Assembly (NCBI RefSeq): GCF_003065605.1
Contig: NZ_CP026952.1
Location: 2,976,001-3,040,000, forward strand
Reading direction: 5' to 3'
DNA from: Aeromicrobium chenweiae
GTDB taxonomy: Bacteria; Actinomycetota; Actinomycetes; Propionibacteriales; Nocardioidaceae
Length of the DNA: 64,000 bases
Shown: one piece after another, positions 8,417 through 18,979 of the stretch
Layout: each line of letters opens with the position of its first letter
Numbering within the stretch: the stretch's first letter is position 1
Translations under genes and position numbers: made by a program
The notes under the pieces: model-generated
What the model was told of the DNA's origin: nothing
Seen by the model: the letters and a program-made list of their open reading frames with translations, nothing else
The model's database searches: none

Positions 8417-9909
8417 CACGCCGTCGTGGCGGGCGTCGGGCCGTGCACCAGGCGTACGGCGCCGTCGCGGCGCGGGTCGGCGGCGGCCACCAGACGTCCG
8501 TCGTGGCGGCGCAGCGTGGCACCGACCCCGCCGTAGTACATCGTCAGGTCGGTCTCGGTCCGGACGACCTCGTCGGGCCGGCCGGCCCGGTGCACGTGGA
8601 CCCGGCGGTGGTCGACCGCGTCCTGGAGGCCCAGGCCCCCGTTGACGAACCCCGCGAGCACCTGCACGATCGCGGTCGTGATGCGATCGGCGCCCGGCGA
8701 GCCGATCGCGATCGCGGAGCCGTCGACGTGCTGGCCGACGGTCGGTGCCATGTTCGACAGCAGCCGGGTGCCGGGGGCGAGGCCGTGCAGTCCGCGCGGG
8801 TTGAGCTCCTGCTCGCCGAGGCAGTTGTTGAGCCAGATGCCCGTCCCCCGCGCGATCATGCCCGAGCCGTACCCGGACGAGACCGTGACGGCGCAGGCCC
8901 CGCCGTCGCTGTCCGTCGCGGACACGTGGGCGGTCGAGCCCGACTCCAGGGCGCCGACGTCGTCGCGGTCCACGAGGTCGAGGAAGGCCGCCGCGTCCCG
9001 CTCGAGGTCGTCGGCGTGGTCCAGGACGGACAGCCGGTGACCCAGCACCGCGCGCTGCACGTCGATGACGTGCTGCACGTCCTCGGGCTCCCAGGGCCCA
9101 CGCGGGCGCCCGTCGAGCAGCCGCAGCATGGCCGCGACGCACACGCCGCCGACCGACGGGGGCGGGTTGGTGCCGAACGTCCAGTCCCCCGCCCGCGCCA
9201 CCAGCGAGGGCCGCACCACGGGGCGATAGTCAGCGAGGTCCTCGGGGCCCAGGATCCCCCCGCGCCGGATGACGTCCGCACTGATCAGGCGTGCGAGCTC
9301 ACCCGTGTGGAGCGCGGCGGCCCCGTCGGCCGCGATCAGCTCCAGCGACGCCGCGAGGTCGGGCAGCACGAGCTGGCCGGAGTCGATCGCGCCGTCGGCG
9401 TCGTGCACCGCCGCACGGCTCTCCTCGTCCCACCCGAAGATCGCCTCGTGGACGTGCTCGAGGTAGTACCGGGACGCCGCGCTCATCCGGAAGCCGGTCC
9501 GGGCGACCTCGATCGCCGGGGTGACCAGCTCCCGCCACGGGATGCTGCCCCAGCGCCGGTGTGCCTCCTCGAACGCCGCGATCGAGCCGTGCGTGGCGAC
9601 CGAGCCGGCACCGATCGTGATCGTGACGCCGCCGCCGTACTCCGTGTCGACGTCCCACGTGCCGCCGCCGAGAGCCTGTCCCCGGCCGGGCATGTCCATC
9701 CAGCCGTCGACCGTCTGCGGCGGGCTCCCGTCAGGCGGCTGCACCGTGATGAAGCCCCCGGAGCTGAGGGACACGAGGCCGACCTCGTTGACCATCGTGA
9801 CGAGAGAGGCGGCCAGGGCCGCGTCGACCGCGTTGCCGCCGGCCAGGGCGATCCGCTGGCCGGCATCCGCCGCGGCCTCGTTGGGGGCGGCGATCGCGAC
9901 GTCGGGCAT
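8416..9909 (-). CDS. Gamma-glutamyltransferase family protein
   Basis: The 497-residue protein begins near the GGT fold start (AAADAGQRIALAGGNAVDAALA). The autoprocessing nucleophile motif is present as GSTAHVSATD, with Thr326 predicted as the N-terminal residue of the small subunit, followed by the GSGMIARGTGIWLNN and SNMAPT substrate-pocket motifs. No signal peptide is visible and the protein is short of the usual ~570 residues, so it may be an intracellular GGT-like amidohydrolase. GGTs transfer or hydrolyse gamma-glutamyl groups; the exact substrate here is not known. It is translationally coupled to the downstream glycerophosphodiesterase and divergent from nhaA. Confidence 0.88.
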   Translation of the reverse strand: MPDVAIAAPNEAAADAGQRIALAGGNAVDAALAASLVTMVNEVGLVSLSSGGFITVQPPDGSPPQTVDGWMDMPGRGQALGGGTWDVDTEYGGGVTITIGAGSVATHGSIAAFEEAHRRWGSIPWRELVTPAIEVARTGFRMSAASRYYLEHVHEAIFGWDEESRAAVHDADGAIDSGQLVLPDLAASLELIAADGAAALHTGELARLISADVIRRGGILGPEDLADYRPVVRPSLVARAGDWTFGTNPPPSVGGVCVAAMLRLLDGRPRGPWEPEDVQHVIDVQRAVLGHRLSVLDHADDLERDAAAFLDLVDRDDVGALESGSTAHVSATDSDGGACAVTVSSGYGSGMIARGTGIWLNNCLGEQELNPRGLHGLAPGTRLLSNMAPTVGQHVDGSAIAIGSPGADRITTAIVQVLAGFVNGGLGLQDAVDHRRVHVHRAGRPDEVVRTETDLTMYYGGVGATLRRHDGRLVAAADPRRDGAVRLVHGPTPATTA

Positions 9910-9970
9910 GTCGGCAGGCTACCGGTGCGCCCGGGCACCCGCCGGGGACGACCGTCACGCGGCGGCACGT

Positions 9971-10021
9971 AGACTGGACCCCGGTGCGCCGGGAAGTCTG
10001 GTCGGCATGATTCCACCGACC
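9971..10021 (+). promoter_or_regulatory. Structured nhaA leader, candidate Li+/Na+ riboswitch (nhaA-I-like)
   Basis: The 60 bp before nhaA fold into consecutive helices. AGACT (9971-9975) pairs with AGTCT (9995-9999), enclosing a CCCGG-TGCG-CCGGG hairpin (9980-9993). GGTCGG (10000-10005) pairs with CCGACC (10016-10021), ending three bases before the Shine-Dalgarno AGGAG (10024-10028). Position before an Na+/H+ antiporter and proximity to the SD recall the nhaA-I class of lithium/sodium-responsive RNAs. Assignment to that class is from memory and was not tested with a covariance model. Confidence 0.55.
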
Positions 10022-10032
10022 CCAGGAGCCCC

Positions 10033-11304
10033 ATGACCAGCCAGCGCCACCGCCTGTTCCACCGCCCCGGATCCTGGCCCGAGGCCTCCCGGATCACCGA
10101 GATCCTGCGCCAGGAGACCATCGGCGGGGCCCTCCTGATCGTCGCGGCCGTGGCCGCTCTCGTGGCGGCGAACACCGGTGACTGGTACGGCGACCTGCGC
10201 GACACCGTGGTCGGCCCCTCGGCCCTGCACCTCGACCTGAGCCTGGGGACGTGGGCGGCGGACGGCCTGCTCGCGATCTTCTTCTTCGTGGCCGGCCTCG
10301 AGCTCAAGCGCGAGTTCGTCGCCGGCGACCTCCGCGATCCCCGGCGCGCCGCGATCCCCATCGTCGCAGCGGTCGGCGGCATGGTGGTGCCGGCGGTCCT
10401 GTTCACCGTGATCAACCTCGGCGGGTCGCTGCGCGGCTGGGCGGTGCCGACCGCGACGGACATCGCGTTCGCGCTCGCGGTCCTGGCCGTGATCAGCACG
10501 CACCTGCCGACGGGCCTGCGCACGTTCCTGCTGACCCTGGCGATCGTGGACGACCTGCTGGCCATCGTCATCATCGCGGTCTTCTACACCAGCGACCTCG
10601 AGATCCTCTGGTTCCTCGTCGCGCTGCTCCCCCTCGCCGCCTTCACGGTGCTCGTGCAGCGCCGCGTACGCGTCTGGTGGCTCCTGCTGCCGCTCGCCGT
10701 CGTCATCTGGACGCTCGTCCACGCCTCCGGCATCCACGCGACCGTCGCCGGCGTCCTGATGGGCTTCGCCGTCCCGGTCCTGCGCAGGGACGGGAACGAG
10801 GGCCCCGGGCTCGCCGAGCACTTCGAGCACGTCTTCCGCCCGTTGTCGGCTGCCGTCGCGGTGCCGGTCTTCGCGTTCTTCTCCGCCGGGGTGGCGATCG
10901 GCGGCCTGGAGGGGCTGCGGTCGGCCCTGCGCGACCCGATCACGATCGGCGTCGTCGTCGGCCTCGTCGCCGGCAAGACCATCGGCGTGCTGGGCGCGAC
11001 CTGGCTCGCCTCCCGCTTCACCCGGGCCGACCTGGACAGCGACCTCACCTGGATCGACGTGACCGGGCTGTCCATGCTGGCCGGCATCGGGTTCACGGTG
11101 TCGCTGCTGATCGGCGAGCTCGCGTACGGACCGGGCAGCGCCGCCGACGAGCACGTCAAGGTCGGCGTGCTGCTCGGCTCGTTGATCGCGGCGGCGGCGG
11201 CCGCCGTCGTGCTCCGGGCCCGCAACCGGCACTACCGGCGCATCCACGAGCAGGAGACGCTCGACGCCGACGGGGACGGGATCCCCGACGTCTACGAGCA
11301 GTGA
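10033..11304 (+). CDS. nhaA: Na+/H+ antiporter NhaA
   Basis: The 423-residue integral membrane protein belongs to the NhaA family (about 12 helices). The conserved ion-binding aspartates are present: Asp143 in [11 protein letters not shown] and Asp173/Asp174 in [10 protein letters not shown], equivalent to E. coli Asp133, Asp163 and Asp164. It exchanges Na+ or Li+ for protons for pH and sodium homeostasis. The ATG has a good AGGAG upstream, within a structured leader that may control translation. The extreme C-terminus ([15 protein letters not shown]) resembles a calcium-binding DxDxDG loop, an unusual tail for NhaA. It is transcribed convergently with the GH15 gene. Confidence 0.96.
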   Translation: MTSQRHRLFHRPGSWPEASRITEILRQETIGGALLIVAAVAALVAANTGDWYGDLRDTVVGPSALHLDLSLGTWAADGLLAIFFFVAGLELKREFVAGDLRDPRRAAIPIVAAVGGMVVPAVLFTVINLGGSLRGWAVPTATDIAFALAVLAVISTHLPTGLRTFLLTLAIVDDLLAIVIIAVFYTSDLEILWFLVALLPLAAFTVLVQRRVRVWWLLLPLAVVIWTLVHASGIHATVAGVLMGFAVPVLRRDGNEGPGLAEHFEHVFRPLSAAVAVPVFAFFSAGVAIGGLEGLRSALRDPITIGVVVGLVAGKTIGVLGATWLASRFTRADLDSDLTWIDVTGLSMLAGIGFTVSLLIGELAYGPGSAADEHVKVGVLLGSLIAAAAAAVVLRARNRHYRRIHEQETLDADGDGIPDVYEQ

Positions 11305-11357
11305 CAACCCGTGTGACCACGGTCACGACGGACTAGCACACCTGACCCGATGTGGCC

Positions 11358-11377
11358 ATACCCACATCTGTGGGTAT
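11358..11377. terminator. 9-bp inverted repeat between convergent nhaA and GH15 gene
   Basis: ATACCCACA (11358-11366) and TGTGGGTAT (11369-11377) form an inverted repeat with a two-base centre in the 135 bp between two convergent genes. The location favours a bidirectional terminator, although there is no T-run and the short spacer would also suit a protein-binding dyad. I see nothing else in this interval. Confidence 0.4.
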
Positions 11378-11439
11378 CCCTGTGAACAGTGCGACACGTT
11401 GTCCTGCGCGGGATGGCAGGCGACACGCCGACGACGGGC

Positions 11440-13263
11440 TCATCGGTCGAGCGCGCGGTCGAGGTTGATGGCCGCGCTGATCAGCGCGAGATGGGTGAAT
11501 CCCTGCGGGAAGTTGCCGAGCTGGTCCCCCGTCGCGCCGACCTCCTCGGCGTACAGGCCGACGTGGTTGGCATACGTGAACATCTTCTCCAGCGCGAGCT
11601 GGGCGTCGTCGAGGCGACCGGCGCGGGTGAGCGCCTCGACGTACCAGAACGAGCACAGCGAGAACGTCCCCTCCTCACCGTCGAGTCCGTCCGGGGCCTC
11701 GTCGGGGTCGTAGCGGAAGACCAGGCTGTCGACCACGAGCCGCTCCTCGATCGCCTCCAGCGTGGAGAGGAACCGCGGGTCCGCGGGCGACAGGAACTTG
11801 ACCATCGGCATGAGGAGCACGCCCGCGTCGAGCGCGTCGCCGCCCTCGACCTGCGTGAACGCCTTCAGGTCCCCGTTCCACGACTCGCTCATGATGCGCT
11901 CGTAGATCTCGTCGCGGACCGCGGCCCAGGCCGGGATGTCGCCGGGAAGACCACGTTGGCGGGCGATGCGGATCGTGCGCTCGATCGCGACCCAGCACAT
12001 CAGCCGGGACGTCGTGTGCGCCCGCAGCGAGCCGCGGACCTCCCACATCCCCGCGTCGTCACGGTCCCAGTTCTCGCACACCCAGTTCACGACCCGCGTG
12101 ACGTCGTTCCACGCGTCGCTGCTGATGCCGGCCCCGTACTTGTTGAACAGGTAGACCGAGTCGATCAGCTCGCCGTAGATGTCGAGCTGGAGCTGGTCGA
12201 CAGCCGCGTTGCCGACGCGGACCGGTTGCGAGCCTCGGTGGCCCGAGAGGTGGTCGAGCCGGGTCTCCTCGCGGGGGACGTTGCCGTCGATGTCGTACAG
12301 GACGCGCAACGGGCCCAGGTCGTCGGACTGCTCGGACTCGCTGCCCAGGCGCTCGGAGAGCCACCGGATGAACGCCGACGCCTCGTCGGTGAAGCCGAGC
12401 CGCAGCAGCGCGTACAGCGTGAAGCCCGCGTCGCGCATCCACACGAAGCGGTAGTCCCAGTTGCGGTCGCCGCCGATCGCCTCGGGCAGGCTGGTCGTCG
12501 GCGCGGCGATGACCGCTCCGCTCGGCTCGTGCGTGAGCAGCTTGAGGGTGATCGCCGAGCGATTGACCATCTCGCGCCACCGACCGGTGTACGACGACTG
12601 CGACAGCCATCCCCGCCAGAACGCGGCCGTGGCCTCGAACAGCGCCGAGGTGTCCTCCACGTCCGCCTCGCGCAGCTCCTCGTCGGCGTCGAGCACCTCC
12701 AGCACGAACAGCGCGACGTCACCGGTGCTGAGCTCCAGGTTCGCCGACACGATCCCGTCCTCGATGTCGAGGTCGCAGGACGCGCTCACACCCATCCGCA
12801 TGCCGTCCCCGGTCAGCAGGACCCCGTGCTCGACCGTCTCGGCCTCGCAGCTGGCCCGGCCGTAGTCGGGCCGGGCGTCGAGCCGCATCCGGATGTGCGT
12901 CGTCCCCCGCACGGCCACGACCCGTCGCACGAGCCGCTGGCGGTGGTCGGGGTCGCGAGCCTGCAGCACCGGCATGAAGTCGTGGACCTCGACGACCCCG
13001 TCCTTGGTCAGGAACCGGGTCGCGAGCATCGCCGAGTCCGGGAAGTAGAACTGCTGGGTGCGCACCGTGCCGTCGCGCGGCTCGATCTGCCAGGAGCCGC
13101 CCTCCTCGGGGTCGAGGATCGCCCCGAAGATGCTCGGCGAGTCGAAGCGCGGGGCGCAGAACCAGTCGATCGTCCCGTCGGTGCCGACCAGCGCCGCGGT
13201 GCGCAGGTCACCGATCAGTCCGTGGTCCTCGATCGCCAGCTGACCCTCGGGGTCCTCAGGCAT
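11440..13263 (-). CDS. Glycoside hydrolase family 15 protein (glucoamylase/trehalase-like)
   Basis: The 607-residue protein begins [34 protein letters not shown], the N-terminal beta-domain signature of bacterial GH15 proteins. It continues into an (alpha/alpha)6 barrel with [14 protein letters not shown] around residue 270 and a C-terminal [20 protein letters not shown] block that carries a catalytic acid in the family. Substrates are alpha-linked glucans or trehalose; actinobacterial members of this type are often trehalases. No signal peptide is visible, so it is probably cytosolic. The ATG at 13263 overlaps the G6PDH stop by 8 bp, giving a zwf-GH15 operon that could feed released glucose into the pentose phosphate pathway after phosphorylation. 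Confidence 0.9.
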   Translation of the reverse strand: MPEDPEGQLAIEDHGLIGDLRTAALVGTDGTIDWFCAPRFDSPSIFGAILDPEEGGSWQIEPRDGTVRTQQFYFPDSAMLATRFLTKDGVVEVHDFMPVLQARDPDHRQRLVRRVVAVRGTTHIRMRLDARPDYGRASCEAETVEHGVLLTGDGMRMGVSASCDLDIEDGIVSANLELSTGDVALFVLEVLDADEELREADVEDTSALFEATAAFWRGWLSQSSYTGRWREMVNRSAITLKLLTHEPSGAVIAAPTTSLPEAIGGDRNWDYRFVWMRDAGFTLYALLRLGFTDEASAFIRWLSERLGSESEQSDDLGPLRVLYDIDGNVPREETRLDHLSGHRGSQPVRVGNAAVDQLQLDIYGELIDSVYLFNKYGAGISSDAWNDVTRVVNWVCENWDRDDAGMWEVRGSLRAHTTSRLMCWVAIERTIRIARQRGLPGDIPAWAAVRDEIYERIMSESWNGDLKAFTQVEGGDALDAGVLLMPMVKFLSPADPRFLSTLEAIEERLVVDSLVFRYDPDEAPDGLDGEEGTFSLCSFWYVEALTRAGRLDDAQLALEKMFTYANHVGLYAEEVGATGDQLGNFPQGFTHLALISAAINLDRALDR

Positions 13264-14671
13264 CCGGCAGCCGCCAGCCACGGCTGCCCGGCAGGCTGAG
13301 CGCGGCGTCGGGGCCCCACGACCCCTGCGCGTACGGCTGCGTCGGCGGCCGGGAGTCCAGCACGGGCTGGCACACCTCCCAGAGCCGGTCCACCTCGTCG
13401 GAGCGGGTGAACAGCGTCTGGTCGCCCTTCATGACGTCGAGGAGCAGCCGCTCGTACGCCTCGAGCGGCACGTCCGCGGGATCGTCCTCCGCCACCTCGA
13501 GGTGCAGCGTGGAGAGGGTGAGCTCCAACGTGGGTCCGGGACGCTTCGCGTACAGGCAGACGCTGATGGTCGGCGAGTCCTCCAGCTCCAGCACCAGCTC
13601 GTTCGGGCCGTAGTCGTTGTCGCCGAAACGCCCCATGGGCGGGGTCCGGAACGTGAGGGTGATCGTGCGACGGGTGCTGCCCAGGGCCTTGCCCGTGCGC
13701 AGGTAGAACGGCACGTCCTGCCACCGCTCGGTGTCGACGAACGCTTCCAGGGCCACGAACGTCTCGACCTGGGAGTCGGGGGCGACGTCGTCCTCGTCGA
13801 GATAGCCCTCGTACTGCCCGAAGACGACCCGCTCCGGGTCGAGCGGGCGCATCGCGGCGAACACCTTGGACTTCTCGTTGCGCAGGGACGTCGCGTCGAG
13901 GTGCACGGGGGGCTCCATCGCGACGAAGCCCAGCACCTGGCACAGGTGGGTCGTGATCATGTCGCGGAACGCGCCGGTGGACTCGTAGAAGCTGCCGCGA
14001 CCCTCGACGGTCAGCTTCTCGGGGATGTCGATCTGCACCGAGACCACGTGGTCGCGGTTCCACGCCGGCTCGATCAGGCCGTTCGCGAACCGCAGCGCGA
14101 GGATGTTCTGGACCGCCTCCTTGCCCAGGAAGTGGTCGATGCGGAAGACCTGGTCCTCGGAGACGACCTCCTTCACGGTCGCGTCGAGCTCGCGGGCGGT
14201 CGCCAGGTCGGTGCCGAACGGCTTCTCGATCACCAGACGGGCGCCGTCGGCCAGCCCCTCCCGGCCGAGCATCCCGATCATCGGCTCCATCGCCGCCGGC
14301 GGCACCGAGAGGTAGATGAGCTTCTCGGCGTCCTCGCCGAGGTCGCTCAGCGCGGACTCGACAGCCTTCGCCAGGTCCGAGCCGTCGTCGGCGTCGGACA
14401 CCTGGAAGGTGAGCCGGCCGAGCAGGTCGTCGGCGACCGTGTCGTCGAGGTCGGTGACGAACTCCTCCAGGGACTCGCGAATCCTGGCCCGGAACTCGTC
14501 ATCCGTCCCGGGGGCGTGACGACCCGAGCCGATGATCGCGTAGTCCTGGGGCAGGCGAGACGCCGCGGCGAGCCGGTACAGGCCGGGGAACAGCTTGCGC
14601 TTGGCCAGGTCGCCGGTCGCGCCGAAGAGCACGAAGACGTGGGGGGCGGGGATGTCGCTTTCAGGAGGCAC
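13256..14671 (-). CDS. zwf: Glucose-6-phosphate 1-dehydrogenase
   Basis: The 471-residue enzyme has the NADP-binding motif [20 protein letters not shown] near the N-terminus and the substrate-site signature [19 protein letters not shown] around residue 170. It oxidises glucose-6-phosphate to 6-phosphogluconolactone, making NADPH. The GTG at 14671 is chosen because the Rossmann motif lies 11 residues after it and the upstream region belongs to the neighbouring gene; the SD is weak. It is followed by the GH15 gene with an 8-bp overlap. The usual opcA, tal and pgl partners are not in the window, so this may be a paralogue outside the main pentose phosphate operon. Confidence 0.95.
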   Translation of the reverse strand: MPPESDIPAPHVFVLFGATGDLAKRKLFPGLYRLAAASRLPQDYAIIGSGRHAPGTDDEFRARIRESLEEFVTDLDDTVADDLLGRLTFQVSDADDGSDLAKAVESALSDLGEDAEKLIYLSVPPAAMEPMIGMLGREGLADGARLVIEKPFGTDLATARELDATVKEVVSEDQVFRIDHFLGKEAVQNILALRFANGLIEPAWNRDHVVSVQIDIPEKLTVEGRGSFYESTGAFRDMITTHLCQVLGFVAMEPPVHLDATSLRNEKSKVFAAMRPLDPERVVFGQYEGYLDEDDVAPDSQVETFVALEAFVDTERWQDVPFYLRTGKALGSTRRTITLTFRTPPMGRFGDNDYGPNELVLELEDSPTISVCLYAKRPGPTLELTLSTLHLEVAEDDPADVPLEAYERLLLDVMKGDQTLFTRSDEVDRLWEVCQPVLDSRPPTQPYAQGSWGPDAALSLPGSRGWRLPDA

Positions 14672-14715
14672 CCTGTCAGCGTATGCACGCTGCGGGCGGG
14701 CGCAAGGGGTACGGA

Positions 14716-15369
14716 TCAGTCGTAGTCGGACTCGTTGTCGAGCGAGATCCAGTCCGACGCCTTCTGCCGGGTCGTTCGGCCGTCCTTTTCCACGACCAAG
14801 GTCCCGTCGTAGGCCTGGACGGCGTACGAGACACCGTCCTTCTGGGCCACGAACGCGTCGAGCTGCGGGTCGTAGTCGCCCTTGAGGTCGACGATCTGTC
14901 CGCCTGAGGCCTTGGTGACGAAGCGGAAGTCCTCGCCCGAGCTCGTCCGGCCGCAGATCGACGTCTTGGCGCCGGTCGTCGTGGTCTTGTAGAGGATCAC
15001 CGGGTACGAGCCGCCGCACGCGAGGCCGAGGCCGGACTTCTTCTGCTCCGACGCGGTGACCGGCGCCGCGACACCGCAGTCGGGCAGGAGGCTCTCCTGG
15101 CGGATGCCCTCGACGTTGAACTGGGTGTTCGGGCCCTCGCACTTCTTGGGCGCCGTGGCCTTCGGGGTCTTCTTCATCGGCGTGGGCGTCGTGGAGGCCC
15201 GCGGCGACGGCGTCGTGGCCGTGGCGGTGTCGCTGGGCGCGGTCGCCAACGGGGTCACGTCGTCGTCCCCGCCGAGGCGCCACACGCCCACGGCGACGAC
15301 CGCCGCGATCGCGACGGCAGCGACGACCACGAGCAGGGGCTTGCGCCGCGATGAGGCGGACTGACTCAC
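14716..15369 (-). CDS. Membrane-anchored extracytoplasmic protein of unknown function
   Basis: The 217-residue protein starts at GTG preceded by GGAAGG. It has an N-terminal transmembrane anchor (residues ~12-30), a Thr/Pro/Ala/Lys-rich linker to about residue 75 and a globular C-terminal domain with four cysteines (PKKCEG, PDCGVA, LACGGS, SICGRT), suggesting two disulfides outside the membrane. I do not recognise the family. It is upstream of zwf on the same strand with a 44-bp gap. Confidence 0.75.
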   Translation of the reverse strand: MSQSASSRRKPLLVVVAAVAIAAVVAVGVWRLGGDDDVTPLATAPSDTATATTPSPRASTTPTPMKKTPKATAPKKCEGPNTQFNVEGIRQESLLPDCGVAAPVTASEQKKSGLGLACGGSYPVILYKTTTTGAKTSICGRTSSGEDFRFVTKASGGQIVDLKGDYDPQLDAFVAQKDGVSYAVQAYDGTLVVEKDGRTTRQKASDWISLDNESDYD

Positions 15370-15434
15370 GGTGGTGCCTTCCGGTGGACTCCCACGACCC
15401 TAACAAGCCCGCGCCGTCAGGTCCGCATCGTGGC

Positions 15435-16217
15435 TCAGGCGCCGGCGCCCCCGTCGACCGGGATGATCGCCCCGTTCACGTACGAGGCACGGTCGCTGAG
15501 CAGCCACGCCGCCACCTCGGCGACCTCCTCGGGCCGCCCCATCCGGCCGAGCGGGCTGGCGGCCGTGACCTGCTCGATGATCCCGGGAGTCGACTCCTCC
15601 CACGCCTGCATCATCTCCGTCGCGGTGCCGCCGGGGGTGATCCCGTTGACCCGGATGCCCTCCGCGGCCCAGGTGACGGCCGCCGTCTCGGTGAGGCTGT
15701 TGAGCGCGCGCTTCATGGCGCCGTACGCGGGCAGGACCGGGTTCGCGCGCCGGCTGCCGATGCTCGAGGTGTTGACGATGGCCCCGCCGGTGCCGCGACG
15801 CATGAGCGCGGCCTCGGCCGTCATCGCGGTCCAGTGGGAGCGGAAGTTGACCTGGTACTGCTCGTCGATGTCCTCGTCGGCCGTGCCGTCGAGCGGACCG
15901 GGCCCGGCCTGGATGGCCGCACCGTTGTTGAACGCCCCGTCGAGGCGCCCGTGCAGCTCGGCGACGCGATCGATCGCGGCCCGGATGGTGGCCGGGTCGG
16001 CGAGGTCCACGCGGACCGCGTCGGCGACGCCCCCGTCCGCCCGGATGTCGGCGACGACCTGGTCCAGCGCGTCGGTGCTGCGCGCGCCGAGGACGACCGA
16101 CGCGCCCTCCGTGGCGAAGAGGCGCGCAGCCGCGGCACCGATGCCCCGACTCGCGCCGGTGACGAAGATGGCCTTGCCCGTGAGCAGGCCGATGGATGAA
16201 GTGATCTCAGCTGTCAT
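15435..16217 (-). CDS. SDR-family oxidoreductase
   Basis: The 260-residue protein is a classical short-chain dehydrogenase: TGASRGIG cofactor motif at residues 20-27, NNGA motif ([10 protein letters not shown]), catalytic Ser in [13 protein letters not shown] as the YxxxK pair, and the C-terminal ending [10 protein letters not shown]. It reduces or oxidises a carbonyl/alcohol with NAD(P)(H); the substrate is unknown. It is divergent from an XRE/MmyB-type regulator 85 bp away, a common arrangement in which the regulator controls the dehydrogenase. Confidence 0.92.
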   Translation of the reverse strand: MTAEITSSIGLLTGKAIFVTGASRGIGAAAARLFATEGASVVLGARSTDALDQVVADIRADGGVADAVRVDLADPATIRAAIDRVAELHGRLDGAFNNGAAIQAGPGPLDGTADEDIDEQYQVNFRSHWTAMTAEAALMRRGTGGAIVNTSSIGSRRANPVLPAYGAMKRALNSLTETAAVTWAAEGIRVNGITPGGTATEMMQAWEESTPGIIEQVTAASPLGRMGRPEEVAEVAAWLLSDRASYVNGAIIPVDGGAGA

Positions 16218-16302
16218 GGCTCCACCGTGCTGCGGGACGGCCGGCGGAGGGAGGCACAGACGGTACTACGGTCCGCGGCGGGTTCCGCGGCACACTGGAC
16301 GC

Positions 16303-17154
16303 ATGGACAAGCGCGAGCTCGGCGCATTTCTGCGCACCCGACGTGAACGACTGCGGCCGCAGGTCGCCGGGCTGACGGCGGGTCCGCGTCGCCGGACGCC
16401 GGGGCTGCGTCGCGAGGAGGTCGCGGTGCTGGCCCACATCTCCACGGAGTACTACGTCCGGCTCGAGCAGGGCCGGGCGCCGCGCCCGTCCGGTGAGGTG
16501 CTGGCCGGGATCGCGCGTGCGCTCCGGCTCACCGACGCCGAGTCCGACCACCTGCACGTCCTGGCGGGCACCGCGCCGGTGCGCACCGGACTGCACCGGC
16601 GCGATGTGCGGCCCAGCATCCTCGCGCTGCTCGAGCGCACGCCGCAGACGGCCGGGTTCGTGATCTCGGCGGCGTTCGAGGTCCTCGCGTGGAACGACCT
16701 CGCCGTCGCGCTGATGGAGGACTTCGGTGCGCTCGCTCCCCGCGACCGCAACCTCGCGCGGAAGGCGTTCCTCGACCCGGCACCCCCGGAGTCGACGCTG
16801 TACGGCGTGTCCGACGCCGCGGAGTTCCGGCACCACGTGGTGATGCAGCTGCGGACGGCCCGCGCGCGCTACCCGTCCGATCCCACGGTCGTCGGGCTCG
16901 TCGACGAGCTGCGCGACGGCAGCCCGGAGTTCTCACGGCTGTGGGAGGGACACGACGTCGGGCCCGCGGCGGTGCTCGCCAAGACGTTCCGCCATCCGTC
17001 CGTCGGGGAGGTCACGGTCGACTGCGACAGCCTCACCCTCGCCGAGCGCGACCAGCACCTCGTGCTCTACACCGCGCCGCAGGGGTCCCGCGACGCCGAC
17101 GCGCTCGCCCTGCTGGGCGTCCTGCACGCGGGCGCCGGCACGCCCGGCCGCTGA
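16303..17154 (+). CDS. XRE-family regulator with MmyB-like ligand-binding domain
   Basis: The 283-residue protein has an N-terminal HTH (LGAFLRTRRERLRP ... TPGLRREEVAVLAHISTEYYVRLEQGRAPRPS) and a C-terminal MmyB-like domain from about residue 105 (SAAFEVLAWNDLAVALM; RHPSVGEVTVDCDSL; YTAPQGSRDADALALL). MmyB domains are thought to bind fatty-acid-like ligands. The divergent SDR is the likely target, a pairing seen widely in actinobacteria; this is inferred from position. Confidence 0.92.
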   Translation: MDKRELGAFLRTRRERLRPQVAGLTAGPRRRTPGLRREEVAVLAHISTEYYVRLEQGRAPRPSGEVLAGIARALRLTDAESDHLHVLAGTAPVRTGLHRRDVRPSILALLERTPQTAGFVISAAFEVLAWNDLAVALMEDFGALAPRDRNLARKAFLDPAPPESTLYGVSDAAEFRHHVVMQLRTARARYPSDPTVVGLVDELRDGSPEFSRLWEGHDVGPAAVLAKTFRHPSVGEVTVDCDSLTLAERDQHLVLYTAPQGSRDADALALLGVLHAGAGTPGR

Positions 17155-17173
17155 CGTCAGCGGCCGCGCGCGC

Positions 17174-18733
<1,560 letters not shown>

Positions 18734-18785
18734 GCCTGTCAGTCTATCGGTCGAGAATTTTCTCCAGGAACGTCGTAACCCCCTC

Positions 18786-18900
18786 GCAGGACGTTCGTTG
18801 GACAGGGTGGATCCGACACACTCCCTCCCGCCGGATCATGTGCTGCTCCTCGTGGCACGACAGGGCCCGACCCGTACACTCCCTCCCGGTCGGGCCCTGC
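18786..18900 (+). ncRNA. 6C-like small RNA (two hairpins with C-rich loops)
   Basis: Two hairpins occur between guaA and the deiminase gene. Hairpin 1 pairs GATCCG (18810-18815) with CGGATC (18832-18837). Hairpin 2 pairs CAGGGCCCGACC (18861-18872) with GGTCGGGCCCTG (18888-18899). Both loops contain the same 13-mer ACACTCCCTCCCG (18818-18830 and 18876-18888), so each displays six cytosines. This is the defining feature of the actinobacterial 6C RNA (B11 in M. tuberculosis), whose C-rich loops pair with G-rich ribosome-binding sites. The 5' end is estimated; hairpin 2 may double as the terminator. Class assignment is by memory of the motif. Confidence 0.72.
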
Positions 18901-18930
18901 GCACGTCCGGGGCCGGTCGGGAACCGCGAC

Positions 18931-18960
18931 GAGGCCCGCGACCTGATGGTCGCGGGCCTC
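18931..18960. terminator. Strong hairpin terminator between 6C-like RNA and deiminase gene
   Basis: GAGGCCCGCGACC (18931-18943) and GGTCGCGGGCCTC (18948-18960) form a perfect 13-bp stem with a TGAT loop, 20 bp after the deiminase stop. There is no T-run, as is common in GC-rich actinobacteria. It can serve both the deiminase transcript and the convergent small RNA. Confidence 0.75.
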
Positions 18961-18979
18961 GCCTCCGTCCGTGCCTCGG

